A DNA stretch of 64,000 bases from Actinomadura harenae (GTDB lineage Bacteria > Actinomycetota > Actinomycetes > Streptosporangiales > Streptosporangiaceae). Below, piece after piece: positions 28,472 through 37,193 of this stretch. Within the stretch, counting starts at the first letter, position 1. Each line of letters opens with the position of its first letter. The notes beneath the pieces are model-generated. The model was not told the DNA's origin. It searched no databases and saw only the letters and a list, made by a program, of their open reading frames with translations. The position numbers and the translations under genes are program-made. The DNA is taken from NCBI RefSeq assembly GCF_003696215.1, contig NZ_RFFG01000041.1, positions 1 to 64,000 on the forward strand. Reading direction: 5' to 3'.

Positions 28472-29413
28472 ATGGCGGGCATGAGCGGGCTGATGCTTCT
28501 GGACACGCCGTCGTTGTACTTCCGCGCCTTCTTCGGGGTGCCCGACAGCGTCAAGGCCCCTGACGGGACGCCGGTGAACGCGGTGCGCGGGCTGGTCGAC
28601 ATGATCGCCACCCTCGTCCGGGACCGGTCGCCCGAGCGGCTGGTGTGCACGTTCGACGCCGACTGGCGGCCGGAGTTCCGGGTGCGGGCGCTGCCGTCCT
28701 ACAAGGCGCACCGGGTGGCCGAGGACGGCGGCGACCAGGTCCCGGACGGGCTGGCCGCGCAGCTCCCGCTGATCGACGCGGTGCTCGACGCGGTCGGGCT
28801 GGCCCGCGCCGGGGTGCCCGGCTACGAGGCCGACGACGTGATCGGCACGCTCGCGGTGCGGGGTACGGAGAAGGGCCCGGTCGACATCGTCACCGGCGAC
28901 CGCGACCTGTTCCAGCTGGTGGACGACCGCGCCCCGGTCGCGGTCCTGTACACCGCGCGCGGCATCCGCAACCTCCAGGTGATGGACGAGGCGGCGGTGG
29001 CGGCGAAGTACGGCATCCCGGGCCGCGGCTACGGTGAGTACGCGACGCTGCGGGGCGACCCCAGCGACGGCCTGCCGGGCGTGCCCGGTGTGGGCGACAA
29101 GACCGCCGCGGCGCTGGTCACCCGGTTCGGTTCGGTGCCGGGCATCCTCGCGGCGCTCGACTCCGGCTCGGACGAGGGGTTCCCGGCGGGGTCCCGGCGG
29201 CGGCTGGAGGCCGCCCGCGACTACCTGGCCACCGCGCCGTCGGTGGTCCAGGTCGTCACCGACATCGACGCGCCCGTCCTGACCGGGCTGGACGACCGGC
29301 TGCCCGCGGCGCCGCGCGATCCGGAGGCGCTGGTCGCGCTGGCCGACGCGTGGAACCTGGCGAGCCCGGTGAACCGGCTGCTCAACGCGCTCGGCGGGGC
29401 GGCGGGTTCCTGA
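28472..29413 (+). CDS. 5'-3' exonuclease (FEN/Pol I N-domain type)
   Basis: A 313-residue flap-exonuclease-like protein. It has the metal-binding acids of the family: LLDTPSLYFRAFFG, the FDADWRPEFR block, PGYEADDVIGTLA, DIVTGDRDLFQLV and a helix-hairpin-helix (GDPSDGLPGVPGVGDKTAAA). It resembles the N-terminal domain of DNA polymerase I without the polymerase, as found next to pol I in many actinomycetes. Such enzymes remove RNA primers or flaps. ATG 28472 and ATG 28481 are both possible starts; neither has a strong Shine-Dalgarno. It begins 22 bp after the phosphatase stop, but a functional tie is not evident. Confidence 0.9.
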   Translation: MAGMSGLMLLDTPSLYFRAFFGVPDSVKAPDGTPVNAVRGLVDMIATLVRDRSPERLVCTFDADWRPEFRVRALPSYKAHRVAEDGGDQVPDGLAAQLPLIDAVLDAVGLARAGVPGYEADDVIGTLAVRGTEKGPVDIVTGDRDLFQLVDDRAPVAVLYTARGIRNLQVMDEAAVAAKYGIPGRGYGEYATLRGDPSDGLPGVPGVGDKTAAALVTRFGSVPGILAALDSGSDEGFPAGSRRRLEAARDYLATAPSVVQVVTDIDAPVLTGLDDRLPAAPRDPEALVALADAWNLASPVNRLLNALGGAAGS

Positions 29414-29725
29414 CGCGCACGGCGCTGCGGACGATTCCCGACGCCGCCGGGCACGGCGGGCGTTCCTGACGCGTCCGGCATGGCGGGCAGGTCCTGACAC
29501 GCCGGGCGCTTCCTGGGGCGTTCGTTCTCCGGTGGGGAACGCCGCAGAAAGGGCGGCGAAGGGCGGGCGGACCGGTTGACAGCGTCGTCAGGACGGCGCC
29601 GCGACCGTGTCATGTCCATGTGATTCACATCACATCTCGCCGCGCCTTGCGGGCTACACGATCATGGGTTTCCATAACGACGGTCGCTGTGGTCGCTGTT
29701 CACAGAGGGAGGTCGGCGCGGACCG
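29414..29725. other. Intergenic region upstream of the winged-helix regulator
   Basis: 312 bases without a gene. It is GC-rich up to about 29600, then AT-richer around a CRP-type palindrome (29619-29634). GGGAGG at 29706-29711 could serve as a distant Shine-Dalgarno for the GTG at 29726. No terminator hairpin for the exonuclease gene stands out. Confidence 0.5.
29619..29634. promoter_or_regulatory. CRP-type site TGTGA-N6-TCACA
   Basis: TGTGATTCACATCACA matches the CRP consensus TGTGA-N6-TCACA exactly. It lies 92 bp before the start of the winged-helix gene and about 200 bp after the exonuclease stop. Streptomycete and mycobacterial Crp proteins recognise the same symmetric core, so this may be a target of a Crp-family activator; no such gene is in the window. 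Confidence 0.6.
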
Positions 29726-30328
29726 GTGCACCCCCCGCCACGCATGACACGAGACGAGCCCCGCCCTTTAGTCCCCGATCGCCCGCTCCCCCCGGCGACC
29801 GTGGAACTGCAGCGGCTCTCCCTGAAGCGCGATGTCAACATCCTGCGCTGGCCCGCCGAGTCCGAGCGGCGCGAGCTGTGCCGCGAGCACGGGCTTCTGC
29901 GGCTGCTGGTCGTCGAGCGCGACCACGAGCCGCCGGTCTGCGCGGACGTCCGGGAGGACTGGATCCGGGTGCCCGCGACCAACCGGGACTTCCAGGCCCG
30001 GATCGCGGCGCTCCGCGCCCGCGGCGGCGCCGGGACCCGCCCCCATCTCGACCAGGACGGCATCCTGCGCAACGGCCGCCGCAGCGTCGCGGTCTCGCCC
30101 AGCGAGGCCCGGCTGCTGCACCTGCTGATCAAGCGGTTCGGGGGGATTGCGGCCCGCGAGGAGCTGCGCGCCCACCTGTCGGAGGACGGCCACCAGGCCA
30201 GCCGCAACGCCCTCGACCTGCACATCAAGCGGATCCGGCGGCGCGTCCGCCCGCTGGGGCTCACCATCCGCACCGCGTGGGGGCGGGGCTACGTCCTGGA
30301 GGCGGACGACCACTCCCCCGCGAACTGA
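29726..30328 (+). CDS. OmpR-type winged-helix DNA-binding protein lacking a normal receiver
   Basis: A 200-residue protein. Residues about 110-195 form an OmpR/PhoB-type winged helix (VSPSEARLLHLLIKRFGG, then NALDLHIKRIRRRVRPL and TAWGRGYVLE). The N-terminal 100 residues (ELCREHGLLRLLVVERD, then PATNRDFQARIAALRAR) have the rough length of a receiver but no phospho-Asp, acidic pair or conserved Lys. It may respond to something other than a kinase. The start is uncertain: GTG 29726 or ATG 29744. It lies 131 bp upstream of the NMT1-like ABC operon and could regulate it (inference). Confidence 0.72.
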   Translation: MHPPPRMTRDEPRPLVPDRPLPPATVELQRLSLKRDVNILRWPAESERRELCREHGLLRLLVVERDHEPPVCADVREDWIRVPATNRDFQARIAALRARGGAGTRPHLDQDGILRNGRRSVAVSPSEARLLHLLIKRFGGIAAREELRAHLSEDGHQASRNALDLHIKRIRRRVRPLGLTIRTAWGRGYVLEADDHSPAN

Positions 30329-30459
30329 CCGGGCGTCCCGGGGTCGCCGGCGGGCGAGGCCGGGCGGACGGGCGTGACCGTGATCACCGGGCGAGACGGA
30401 TGTGGCGGGTGAGGAGGTACGCTCCCACCTGTGCACCGCCTCATCCCTTTCGTCCAGAT

Positions 30460-31233
30460 ATGACCGAGCGGACCGCGGCCGCCGGAACGGGCGGGCCGCG
30501 TCTTGAGCTGGCCGGCGTGTCCAAGGTCTACGACGACGGCACCGAGGCGCTCGCGGACGTCGGCTTCGGCGTCGGCGACGGGGAGCTGGTCGGGATCGTC
30601 GGGCCGTCCGGATGCGGCAAGAGCACGCTGCTGCGGATCGCCGCCGGGCTCGACACTCCGACGTCCGGGACCGTCCGCGGCACCGCCGACCGGATCGGCT
30701 ACGTCTTCCAGGACGCCGCCCTGCTGCCCTGGCGGAGCGTCCGCGCGAACGTCGAGCTGCTCATGGAGCTGCGCGGCGTCCCGCGCGCCGAGCGCCGGGA
30801 GCGGGCCGCGCAGGCCCTCGACCTGGTCGGGCTGACGGAGTTCGCGCGGCACCGGCCCGCCGCGCTGTCCGGCGGGATGCGGATGCGGGTCTCGCTCGCC
30901 CGCACGCTCGCCGACGACCCCGGCGCGCTGCTCCTGGACGAGCCGTTCGGCGCGCTCGACGAGATCACCCGGGCCCGGCTCGGGGACGAGCTGGCGGCGC
31001 TGCTCGCGGCGCGGCCCCGCCCGGCGGTGCTGGTCACGCACTCGGTCGCCGAGGCGGTGTTCCTGTCATCCACGGTATTGGTGATGTCGGCGCGGCCGGG
31101 ACGGATCGTCGCGCGCGTGAACGTCCCGTTCCCGTCCCCGCGCGAACGGCCGCTGCGCGCGACGCCGGAGTTCGCCGAGGTCGTCGCCGCCCTGACCGAA
31201 CGGCTCTACCGGGGCATGGCGGAGGCCGCCTGA
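30460..31233 (+). CDS. ABC transporter ATP-binding protein (NitT/TauT/ThiZ type)
   Basis: A 257-residue ATPase. Walker A is GPSGCGKST, the Q-loop is in GYVFQDAALLPWRS, the signature is LSGGMRMRVSLART, Walker B is ALLLDEPFGALDE and the switch is THS. The PWRSV/SGGMRMR features are those of nitrate/sulfonate/taurine and pyrimidine-precursor importers. No Shine-Dalgarno precedes the ATG. The permease starts 1 base after its stop. Confidence 0.9.
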   Translation: MTERTAAAGTGGPRLELAGVSKVYDDGTEALADVGFGVGDGELVGIVGPSGCGKSTLLRIAAGLDTPTSGTVRGTADRIGYVFQDAALLPWRSVRANVELLMELRGVPRAERRERAAQALDLVGLTEFARHRPAALSGGMRMRVSLARTLADDPGALLLDEPFGALDEITRARLGDELAALLAARPRPAVLVTHSVAEAVFLSSTVLVMSARPGRIVARVNVPFPSPRERPLRATPEFAEVVAALTERLYRGMAEAA

Positions 31234-31234
31234 C

Positions 31235-32113
31235 ATGCCGCTCCAGCAGGGCGGGACGACCGCCCGCGACTCCGCGTCCCCGCCCTCACGGGACCGTTCC
31301 ACCACACGCCTCCGCAGGTCCGCCGCGCGTCTGCGCGTGCGCGCGTGGCTTCCGCCGCTGATCGTCCTCGTGCTGGCGATCGGCGCCTGGTACGGCGTGA
31401 GCGACCATCTGCTCAGCCCCGAGCGCCGGTTCCTGCTGCCGCCGCCGGACGCGGTCGTGCGCGTCGGGTTCCTCGACGCCGCCAACCGCGCCGAGCTGCT
31501 CGCGGCGCTCGGCCGGACGGCCGAGGTCGCCGGGATCGGGCTGCTGCTGGCGGCGCTGATCGGCGTCGCGCTGGCCGTCCTGATGAGCCAGGCGCGCTGG
31601 ATCGAGCGGTCGCTGTACCCGTACGCGGTGGTGCTCCAGACCGTCCCGGTGCTGGCGCTGGTGCCGCTGCTCGGGTTCTGGTTCGGGTTCGGGATGGCCA
31701 GCCGCGTCCTGGTGTGCGTCCTGGTCGCGATCTTCCCGGTGATCGCCAACACGCTGTTCGGGCTGCGCTCCACCGACGGGACGCTGGAGGAGGTGTTCCG
31801 GCTGGCCCGCGCCGGGCGACTGCGCCGGCTGCTGAAGCTGCGTCTGCCCGCGGCCGTCCCGGCGATGCTGACCGGGCTGCGCATCTCCGCCGGGCTGAGC
31901 GTCGTCGGCGCGGTCGTCGGCGACTACTTCTACCAGCAGGGGCAGCCGGGTCTCGGCATCCTCATCAACGTCTACCGGGCCCGGCTGGAGTCGGAGCGGA
32001 TGTTCGCGGCGGTGCTGCTCGCGAGCCTGCTCGGCCTGGCCGTGTTCTGGTTCTTCGGGCTGCTCGCCCACTGGGCGGCGCGCCTGCACGGCACGGACGG
32101 CACCCGCCGCTGA
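31235..32113 (+). CDS. ABC transporter permease (SsuC/TauC/ThiX type)
   Basis: A 292-residue inner membrane protein with about six helices after an Arg-rich N-terminus. The coupling loop is in LEEVFRLARAGRLRRLLKLRLP, and the segment SAGLSVVGAVVGDYF is typical of the family. It forms the channel for the ATPase just upstream and the lipoprotein just downstream. Confidence 0.9.
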   Translation: MPLQQGGTTARDSASPPSRDRSTTRLRRSAARLRVRAWLPPLIVLVLAIGAWYGVSDHLLSPERRFLLPPPDAVVRVGFLDAANRAELLAALGRTAEVAGIGLLLAALIGVALAVLMSQARWIERSLYPYAVVLQTVPVLALVPLLGFWFGFGMASRVLVCVLVAIFPVIANTLFGLRSTDGTLEEVFRLARAGRLRRLLKLRLPAAVPAMLTGLRISAGLSVVGAVVGDYFYQQGQPGLGILINVYRARLESERMFAAVLLASLLGLAVFWFFGLLAHWAARLHGTDGTRR

Positions 32114-32148
32114 AGGCGGCGGAACCGGAACGAACAAGGTGGGGGAAC

Positions 32149-33339
32149 ATGCGAACCAGGCGAAGCACGCGGCGAAGGCGGCCGGCCGCGCCGCTCGCGG
32201 CCGGGCTGGCGGCGGTGCTGCTGGCCGCGCTCACGGCGTGCTCGGACGGCGCGAGCGACAGCGGGCAGGCGGCCCCGTCACTGCCCGCCGCGTCCGGTAA
32301 GGACGATCTGCGTGGAGTGTGCCCGGCGACGGTCACGCTCCAGATGAACTGGTACCCGCAGGCCGAGCACGGCGGGCTGTACCACCTGCTGGGGTCGTCC
32401 CCGAAGGTGGACACGAGCCGCAAGACGCTCACCGCGCCGCTGACGGTGGACGGGCACGACACGGGCGTGACGTTCCAGATCCGGTCGGGCGGGCCGGTCA
32501 CCGGGTTCCAGCCGGTGTCGACGCTGATGGCGTCCGACCCGTCCATCACGCTGGGCGTGGTCGCCACGGACGAGCAGGTCGCTCAGGCCGGGACGCACCG
32601 GCTCCAGGCCGTGTTCTCTCCGATGGACGTCAACCCGCAGATCATCATGTGGTCGCCGCAGGCGCACCCGGAGTGGAAGTCCATCGCCGACATCGGACGA
32701 GCGGGCGCGACCGTCCTGTACGCCAACGGCGTCCCCTTCATGGACTACCTGACCGGCTCGGGGCTGCTGCGCAAGTCCCAGGTGGACGGCTCCTACGACG
32801 GCTCGCCCGCGCGGTTCGCGACGTCCGGCGGGAAGGTCGCGCAGCAGGGGTACGTCACCAACGAGCCGTACGCCTACGAGCACGAGGTGACCGCCTGGCA
32901 CAAGCCGGTCGCGTTCCAGCTCGTCCACGACACGGGGTATGCGATCTACCCCGAGTCGGTGGCGTTCCGGCCCGCCGACAAGGCGAAGCTCGCGCCGTGC
33001 CTGAAGCGGCTCGTGCCGATCTTCCAGCGCTCGACGGCCGAGTACATGCGCGACCCGGCGTCCACGAACGCGATGATCGTGGACGCGGTCAAGCGCTTCA
33101 ACACCACCGCGGCCTACACCGCCGAGCACGCGGCGTTCGCGCACGACGCGCTCGCCAAGTACGGCATCGTCCGCAACGGGGCGAACGGCGTGCTCGGGTC
33201 GTTCGACACGTCCCGGGTGGCGAAGGTGATCGGGCTGCTGCGTCCGCTGGAGGCGCGGAACGGCAAGGCCGTCCCGGCCGGGCTGGCGGCGGGCGACCTG
33301 GTCACCGACGAGTTCCTGGATCCGTCCGTCCATCTCTGA
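32149..33339 (+). CDS. NMT1/THI5-like substrate-binding lipoprotein
   Basis: A 396-residue exported binding protein. The signal peptide ends in the lipobox LTACSDG. The domain opens with VTLQMNWYPQAEHGGLY, the hallmark of NMT1/THI5-like proteins that bind pyrimidine (HMP/FAMP-type) compounds or, in relatives, sulfonates and riboflavin precursors. The fold continues with GYVTNEPYAYEHEV. GGTGGGGG lies 3-8 nt before the ATG. It is the third gene of a complete importer. No TPP riboswitch precedes the operon, so a thiamin role is not supported. Confidence 0.88.
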   Translation: MRTRRSTRRRRPAAPLAAGLAAVLLAALTACSDGASDSGQAAPSLPAASGKDDLRGVCPATVTLQMNWYPQAEHGGLYHLLGSSPKVDTSRKTLTAPLTVDGHDTGVTFQIRSGGPVTGFQPVSTLMASDPSITLGVVATDEQVAQAGTHRLQAVFSPMDVNPQIIMWSPQAHPEWKSIADIGRAGATVLYANGVPFMDYLTGSGLLRKSQVDGSYDGSPARFATSGGKVAQQGYVTNEPYAYEHEVTAWHKPVAFQLVHDTGYAIYPESVAFRPADKAKLAPCLKRLVPIFQRSTAEYMRDPASTNAMIVDAVKRFNTTAAYTAEHAAFAHDALAKYGIVRNGANGVLGSFDTSRVAKVIGLLRPLEARNGKAVPAGLAAGDLVTDEFLDPSVHL

Positions 33340-33500
33340 CGGCGGGCCCCGCCGGACGGGGCGGTCCCCTCCTGAGCGAACACACCGCCCCGTCCCGATG
33401 CCTCGAATGTCCCGTGCCGGGCGTCCGGCCGGACGGCCCCGGAAAGATCATGGACAGACGGGGGCTGGCGGCCGCACGCCGCACGCCGCACGCCGCGCCG

Positions 33501-34322
33501 TCAGCCCAGGCGGGCCACGCCGCCGAGGAGCGAGTCGGTGCGCGGCGAGCCGTCGTCGGACGGACGCCACCGCCACGGGCGGACGAGACCCGGCTCCACC
33601 AGGTCGTATCCCTCGAACAGCCCCTGGACCTCGGGCTCGGTGCGCAGCACCATGGGGACGGTCGCCCCCGAGAACCCCGAGTACCAGCCCTGCTGCTCGG
33701 ACTCGGCCATGCCGTCCGCGCACAGGTGCGAGATCGTCACGTAGGACCCGGGCGCCTGCCGCTCGCGGAACGCCCGGACGATGCGGGCCGGGTCGTCCTC
33801 GTCGGTGATGAAGTGGAACACGGCCACGAACAGCACGGCCACGGGCTCGCTGAAGTCGAGCAGGCCGTTGAGCTGCGGGTCGTCCAGGATGGTCTCCGGA
33901 CGGCGCATGTCGGCCGTGACGATCCGGGTGTTGTCGTCGGCGAGCAGGGCGCGCCCGTGCACCGCCACGATCGGGTCGATGTCGACGTAGACCACGCGGG
34001 AGTCCGGGTCGGCCTCCTTGGCGATCTGGTGGGTGTTGCGGACCGTCGGCAGCCCGGACCCGACGTCCAGGAACTGGCGGACGCCGCACTCGCGGGACAG
34101 GTACTCGACCGCGCGGCCGAGGAACCGGCGGTTCTCCATCGCGGTGTTGCGCACCCGCTCCTCGCCGATCGCGCCGTACAGCCGGGAGTTGGCGGTGCGG
34201 TCGATGGCGAAGTGGTCCTTGCCGCCGAGCGCCTCGTCGTACATCCGCGCGGCGGTGGGCTGCCCCAGCGGCACCTCGGTGGGAACGGCGGGCCCAGCAC
34301 CCGGCCGCGGCCTGCGTTCCAT
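33501..34322 (-). CDS. DUF574-family SAM-dependent methyltransferase
   Basis: A 273-residue protein of the actinomycete DUF574 (PF04672) group. It has the signature RMYDEALGGKDHFAIDR near the start, the SAM motif FLDVGSGLPT, the acidic VVYVDIDPIVAVH and a downstream FHFITDED. Despite abundance in actinomycetes, substrates are mostly unknown. GAGGGAAGG lies 5 nt before the ATG. It is monocistronic: it converges with the NMT1-like operon and is divergent from the sigma-like gene, with 250 intergenic bases. Confidence 0.9.
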   Translation of the reverse strand: MERRPRPGAGPAVPTEVPLGQPTAARMYDEALGGKDHFAIDRTANSRLYGAIGEERVRNTAMENRRFLGRAVEYLSRECGVRQFLDVGSGLPTVRNTHQIAKEADPDSRVVYVDIDPIVAVHGRALLADDNTRIVTADMRRPETILDDPQLNGLLDFSEPVAVLFVAVFHFITDEDDPARIVRAFRERQAPGSYVTISHLCADGMAESEQQGWYSGFSGATVPMVLRTEPEVQGLFEGYDLVEPGLVRPWRWRPSDDGSPRTDSLLGGVARLG

Positions 34323-34572
34323 CGTGCACCTTCCCTCATGAACCTCGGGTGATCACGTTACCGAAGCACCTTCGATCGTGCGGGAAATGATCATAATTCC
34401 TCCGTGTCCGCATGTGCCCCCGGATGGTCCCCACGCCGGGCGCTCCGGCGGGAACCCGCCGGTCGGGGCGTGGGAGCTGACGGAGCGGAGGGCCTCCGAC
34501 GCTCACCGTCGCGCCCGTGATGTACCGTGCCCAACGGTCGAAAACGGAAGGTCAAGAACGGAAGGAGGACCG

Positions 34573-35205
34573 GTGGACCTCGCATCCGACCGTCCTTCGG
34601 ACGATGTCGTCCTGGAGCGGGCCCTCGCCGGCGACGAGGCGTCGTTCCTGCAGTTGGTGGACTTCTACGGGGGGCGTCTGTCCCGGCTCGCCCGGGAGGT
34701 CGCCGGCCCCGCGCCGGGGCGCGCCGAGACAATGGCGCGCGAGGCGCTGCTGGGCATCGTCCGCGACGCTCCCCCGCCGGACGGCCCGTCGCCGCGGCTC
34801 CGGCTGCTGCGCGCGGTGATCGAGGCGGGCCGGACGCGCTGGCCGCTCGAGGTGGCGGTCCATCCCGAGGACGTCGCGGCGAACGGCCAGGCCGTCCCGG
34901 GCGTCCCGCTGAGCGTCCCCGCGCTGGAGGCGCTGCGGCCCGCGCTCGACGCGATGCCGCTGAGATTCCGGCTTCCGCTGCTGCTCGCCGACGCGGAGGG
35001 CTGCGACGAGGACGAGGCCGCGTGGCTGCTCGGGATCACGCCGTCCGACCAGCTCGTCCTCCTGAACCTGGGACGCGCCGCGCTGCGGCGGGCCGTCCCG
35101 GAGCTCGATCAGGTGGCGGCCACGCCGGGCACCCCCGGCCCGGACGGCCTGTCCGACCGGGGCCGCAGCCGCCTGCTCGTCGCGTTCCGCGGCCCCCGCC
35201 GCTGA
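34573..35205 (+). CDS. Sigma-70-like (ECF-type) protein, divergent
   Basis: A 210-residue protein with a region 2-like start (DDVVLERALAGDEASFLQLV, then YGGRLSRLAREVAG) and a region 4-like end (LPLLLADAEGCDEDEAAWLL, then LLNLGRAALRRAVP). The conserved -10-binding part of region 2 is poorly preserved, so it may be a degenerate sigma factor. AGGAGG lies 4 nt before the GTG, which is why longer frames upstream were rejected. No anti-sigma gene is adjacent. Confidence 0.7.
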   Translation: MDLASDRPSDDVVLERALAGDEASFLQLVDFYGGRLSRLAREVAGPAPGRAETMAREALLGIVRDAPPPDGPSPRLRLLRAVIEAGRTRWPLEVAVHPEDVAANGQAVPGVPLSVPALEALRPALDAMPLRFRLPLLLADAEGCDEDEAAWLLGITPSDQLVLLNLGRAALRRAVPELDQVAATPGTPGPDGLSDRGRSRLLVAFRGPRR

Positions 35206-35224
35206 CGCGACGCCGCACGACCCG

Positions 35225-36454
35225 TCACGGCCGGGGCTCGCGAGCCGGTTCGGTCCGCGCCACGGCGGCGGCGGCCCTGGTCGCCCTGGTCGCCGGAAGC
35301 GCTCTGATCGCGAGCGCGAGGGCGAGCGCCGTCGCGGCCAGGGCCGCCAGGACGGTGGGGATCACTCCGGGTCCCCACCGTCCGGCCGCCCCGCCGATGG
35401 CGCTGGGCAGCACACCGCCGAGCATCGACCCCGCGATCACGTAGGACGTGACGCCGCCGACGCCCGGCATCTTCTGCGTCAGCCACACCAGCCCCGTCGG
35501 GAAGAGCGGGCCGACACCGAGCCCGGCCAGAACGTATCCGGCCGGGGCGGCGGGGCCGACCTGCGCCAGGAGCAGGCCGAGCACCATCACCGCGAGGGAC
35601 GCCATCAGGATCCGCTGCGCGGTGACGTACCGGGCGATCGGGCCGATCGCGAACCGCACCCCGGTCAAGGCCAGCCAGAACGTGGACGTGGCCATCGCCG
35701 CCGGTCCGGGCGTCCAGCCGAGGCCGACGAGGTGGGTGGTCTCCCAGCCGCCGACCCCGGACTCGACGCCGACGTGCAGCGCGAAGAAGACGGTGAAGAG
35801 CGCGGTCATGCGTCCGGCCGCCGCCCACGGGACGTCGCGCGACGCCGCCGTCCGGCGCGGGCCGCCGCCGACGCCCCGCACCGTGCCGAGCACGGTGAGC
35901 GACAGCAGCGCGCAGAGCGCGAACGCCCACGGGTACATGCGGTTCGGCAGCGCGCCCACGAGCAGCGGCGCGAGGACGGCCCCGACGCCGAACGTCCCGT
36001 GGAGCAGGTTCAGCATGCCCGTGCTGTTCCGGCCGTCCGTCCCGTAGTACTCGATGAACAGCTCGTTCACGCCGACGTCGATCCAGCCGAACCCGACCCC
36101 GGCGACGAACGCGGCGGCGAGCGCGACGGGCCACGCGGGGGCCAGGGCGAACCCGGCGCAGCCGGCCGCGATCGTCGTCACGGCCGCCGCAAGGAACCGC
36201 CGGTTGCCGATCCGGCGCAGGCGCGGCGTGCACAGGACGCCGAGCAGCGCGCCCACGAAGTGCACCGACAGCGCGAGCCCGACGGCCCCGGACGACAGCC
36301 CGAAGCGCTCGCGCACCGCGGGCGCCGCCGGGCCGTACAGCGCCTGGAGGACGCCGATCACCACGAAGGACACGCACATCCCGGCGACGGCCGTCCGGCC
36401 GAACGACGTCGGGCCCAGATCGCGCGCCCTCGCGGGGAGCGGTGGTGGGGTCAC
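35225..36454 (-). CDS. MFS transporter
   Basis: A 409-residue protein with about 12 membrane helices. It shows the FucP/NHK-like pattern (GFGWIDVGVNELFIEYYG; MLNLLHGTFGVGAVLAPLLVG), as in sugar or small-metabolite importers. GTG 36454 overlaps the stop of the HAD gene (GTGA), so the two are translationally coupled. The pair is divergent from a DeoR-family regulator, which suggests uptake plus dephosphorylation of a sugar-like compound (inference). Confidence 0.88.
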   Translation of the reverse strand: MTPPPLPARARDLGPTSFGRTAVAGMCVSFVVIGVLQALYGPAAPAVRERFGLSSGAVGLALSVHFVGALLGVLCTPRLRRIGNRRFLAAAVTTIAAGCAGFALAPAWPVALAAAFVAGVGFGWIDVGVNELFIEYYGTDGRNSTGMLNLLHGTFGVGAVLAPLLVGALPNRMYPWAFALCALLSLTVLGTVRGVGGGPRRTAASRDVPWAAAGRMTALFTVFFALHVGVESGVGGWETTHLVGLGWTPGPAAMATSTFWLALTGVRFAIGPIARYVTAQRILMASLAVMVLGLLLAQVGPAAPAGYVLAGLGVGPLFPTGLVWLTQKMPGVGGVTSYVIAGSMLGGVLPSAIGGAAGRWGPGVIPTVLAALAATALALALAIRALPATRATRAAAAVARTEPAREPRP

Positions 36455-37125
36455 TGGGGCCCGGCCGGGGACGCGGGCAGCAGCAGGGACAGCTCGCTCC
36501 AGAGTTTGGCGGCGTCCTGGAACAGCAGCGCGCGCATGCCGATGCCCTCGGCCGCGTCGACGTTCTCGACCCGGTCGTCGATGAACAGGACCTGACCGGG
36601 ACGGGTGCCGAGGATCGCGCACATCCGGTGGTAGATCTGCGGATCCGGCTTCGCCATGCGCAGGTCGGCGCTGTACAGGCGGTGCCGGAACGCGGCCGAC
36701 CAGCCCTCGCCGTCGATGACCCGCGCCATCTCCACCGGGGCGTTGGACAGCAGCGCGAGCCGGGCGCCGCGCGCGGCCAGCATGCCGACGACCTCCAGCG
36801 TCCCGGCGTCCAGGTCGAGCCAGGCGCTGAGGTCGAGGGCCACCAGCCGCTCGACGTCCACCTCGGCGTCGTGACGGCCCAGCTGGGCGAACACGTCGCG
36901 CCAGTAGGCGGCGGCGTCCACGGCGCCGAGGTCGTAGTCGGCCCGGCGGCGCCAGAAGGCGGGCCAGAACTCGCCCGGCTCGACGCCCACCTCGCCGGCC
37001 AGCCGCCTCCCCGCCTCGGGGGACGGCGGCCGGCAGATCACGCCGCCGTAGTCGAAGACGACCCAGTCCACGCTCCGGTCCATGCTCCGGTCCATGCCGC
37101 CCAGGCCGCCCACGGTGCTCTCCAC
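36451..37125 (-). CDS. HAD-superfamily hydrolase (HAD-IA type)
   Basis: A 224-residue phosphatase-like protein. Motif I is WVVFDYGGVI (nucleophile Asp, the second Asp replaced by Gly as in YihX-like members). Motif II is LALLSNAPV, Lys is in RMAKPDPQIYH and motif IV is FIDDRVENV. The N-terminus contains a short repeated GGMDRSMDRS encoded by 12-base repeats. The start is GTG with AGAGAGG upstream; a later Met in the repeat is possible. It is coupled to the MFS gene downstream and divergent from the DeoR gene. Confidence 0.88.
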   Translation of the reverse strand: MESTVGGLGGMDRSMDRSVDWVVFDYGGVICRPPSPEAGRRLAGEVGVEPGEFWPAFWRRRADYDLGAVDAAAYWRDVFAQLGRHDAEVDVERLVALDLSAWLDLDAGTLEVVGMLAARGARLALLSNAPVEMARVIDGEGWSAAFRHRLYSADLRMAKPDPQIYHRMCAILGTRPGQVLFIDDRVENVDAAEGIGMRALLFQDAAKLWSELSLLLPASPAGPQ

Positions 37126-37142
37126 GCTGGTTCCTCTCTCGA

Positions 37143-37154
37143 ATCACGAGTGGA
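37143..37154. promoter_or_regulatory. DeoR operator half, imperfect (ATCACGAGTGGA)
   Basis: A weaker copy of the palindrome at 37175, starting exactly 32 bp upstream (about three helical turns) and 18 bp before the HAD start. Matching arms are ATCAC and GTG. Confidence 0.5.
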
Positions 37155-37174
37155 AGCTTGACTTATAGACACGT

Positions 37175-37186
37175 ATCACGTGTGAT
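37175..37186. promoter_or_regulatory. DeoR operator (ATCACGTGTGAT)
   Basis: An inverted repeat ATCAC-GT-GTGAT overlapping the probable DeoR promoter (TTGACT at 37158-37163, 17 bp, TGTGAT at 37181-37186; start codon 7 nt later). Binding would silence the regulator itself and probably the divergent HAD-MFS pair. Confidence 0.7.
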
Positions 37187-37193
37187 TGCACAT

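Noticed and set aside
30329-30459. TPP riboswitch upstream of the NMT1/THI5-like ABC operon
   Set aside because: The CTGAGA and related conserved TPP-box segments are absent.
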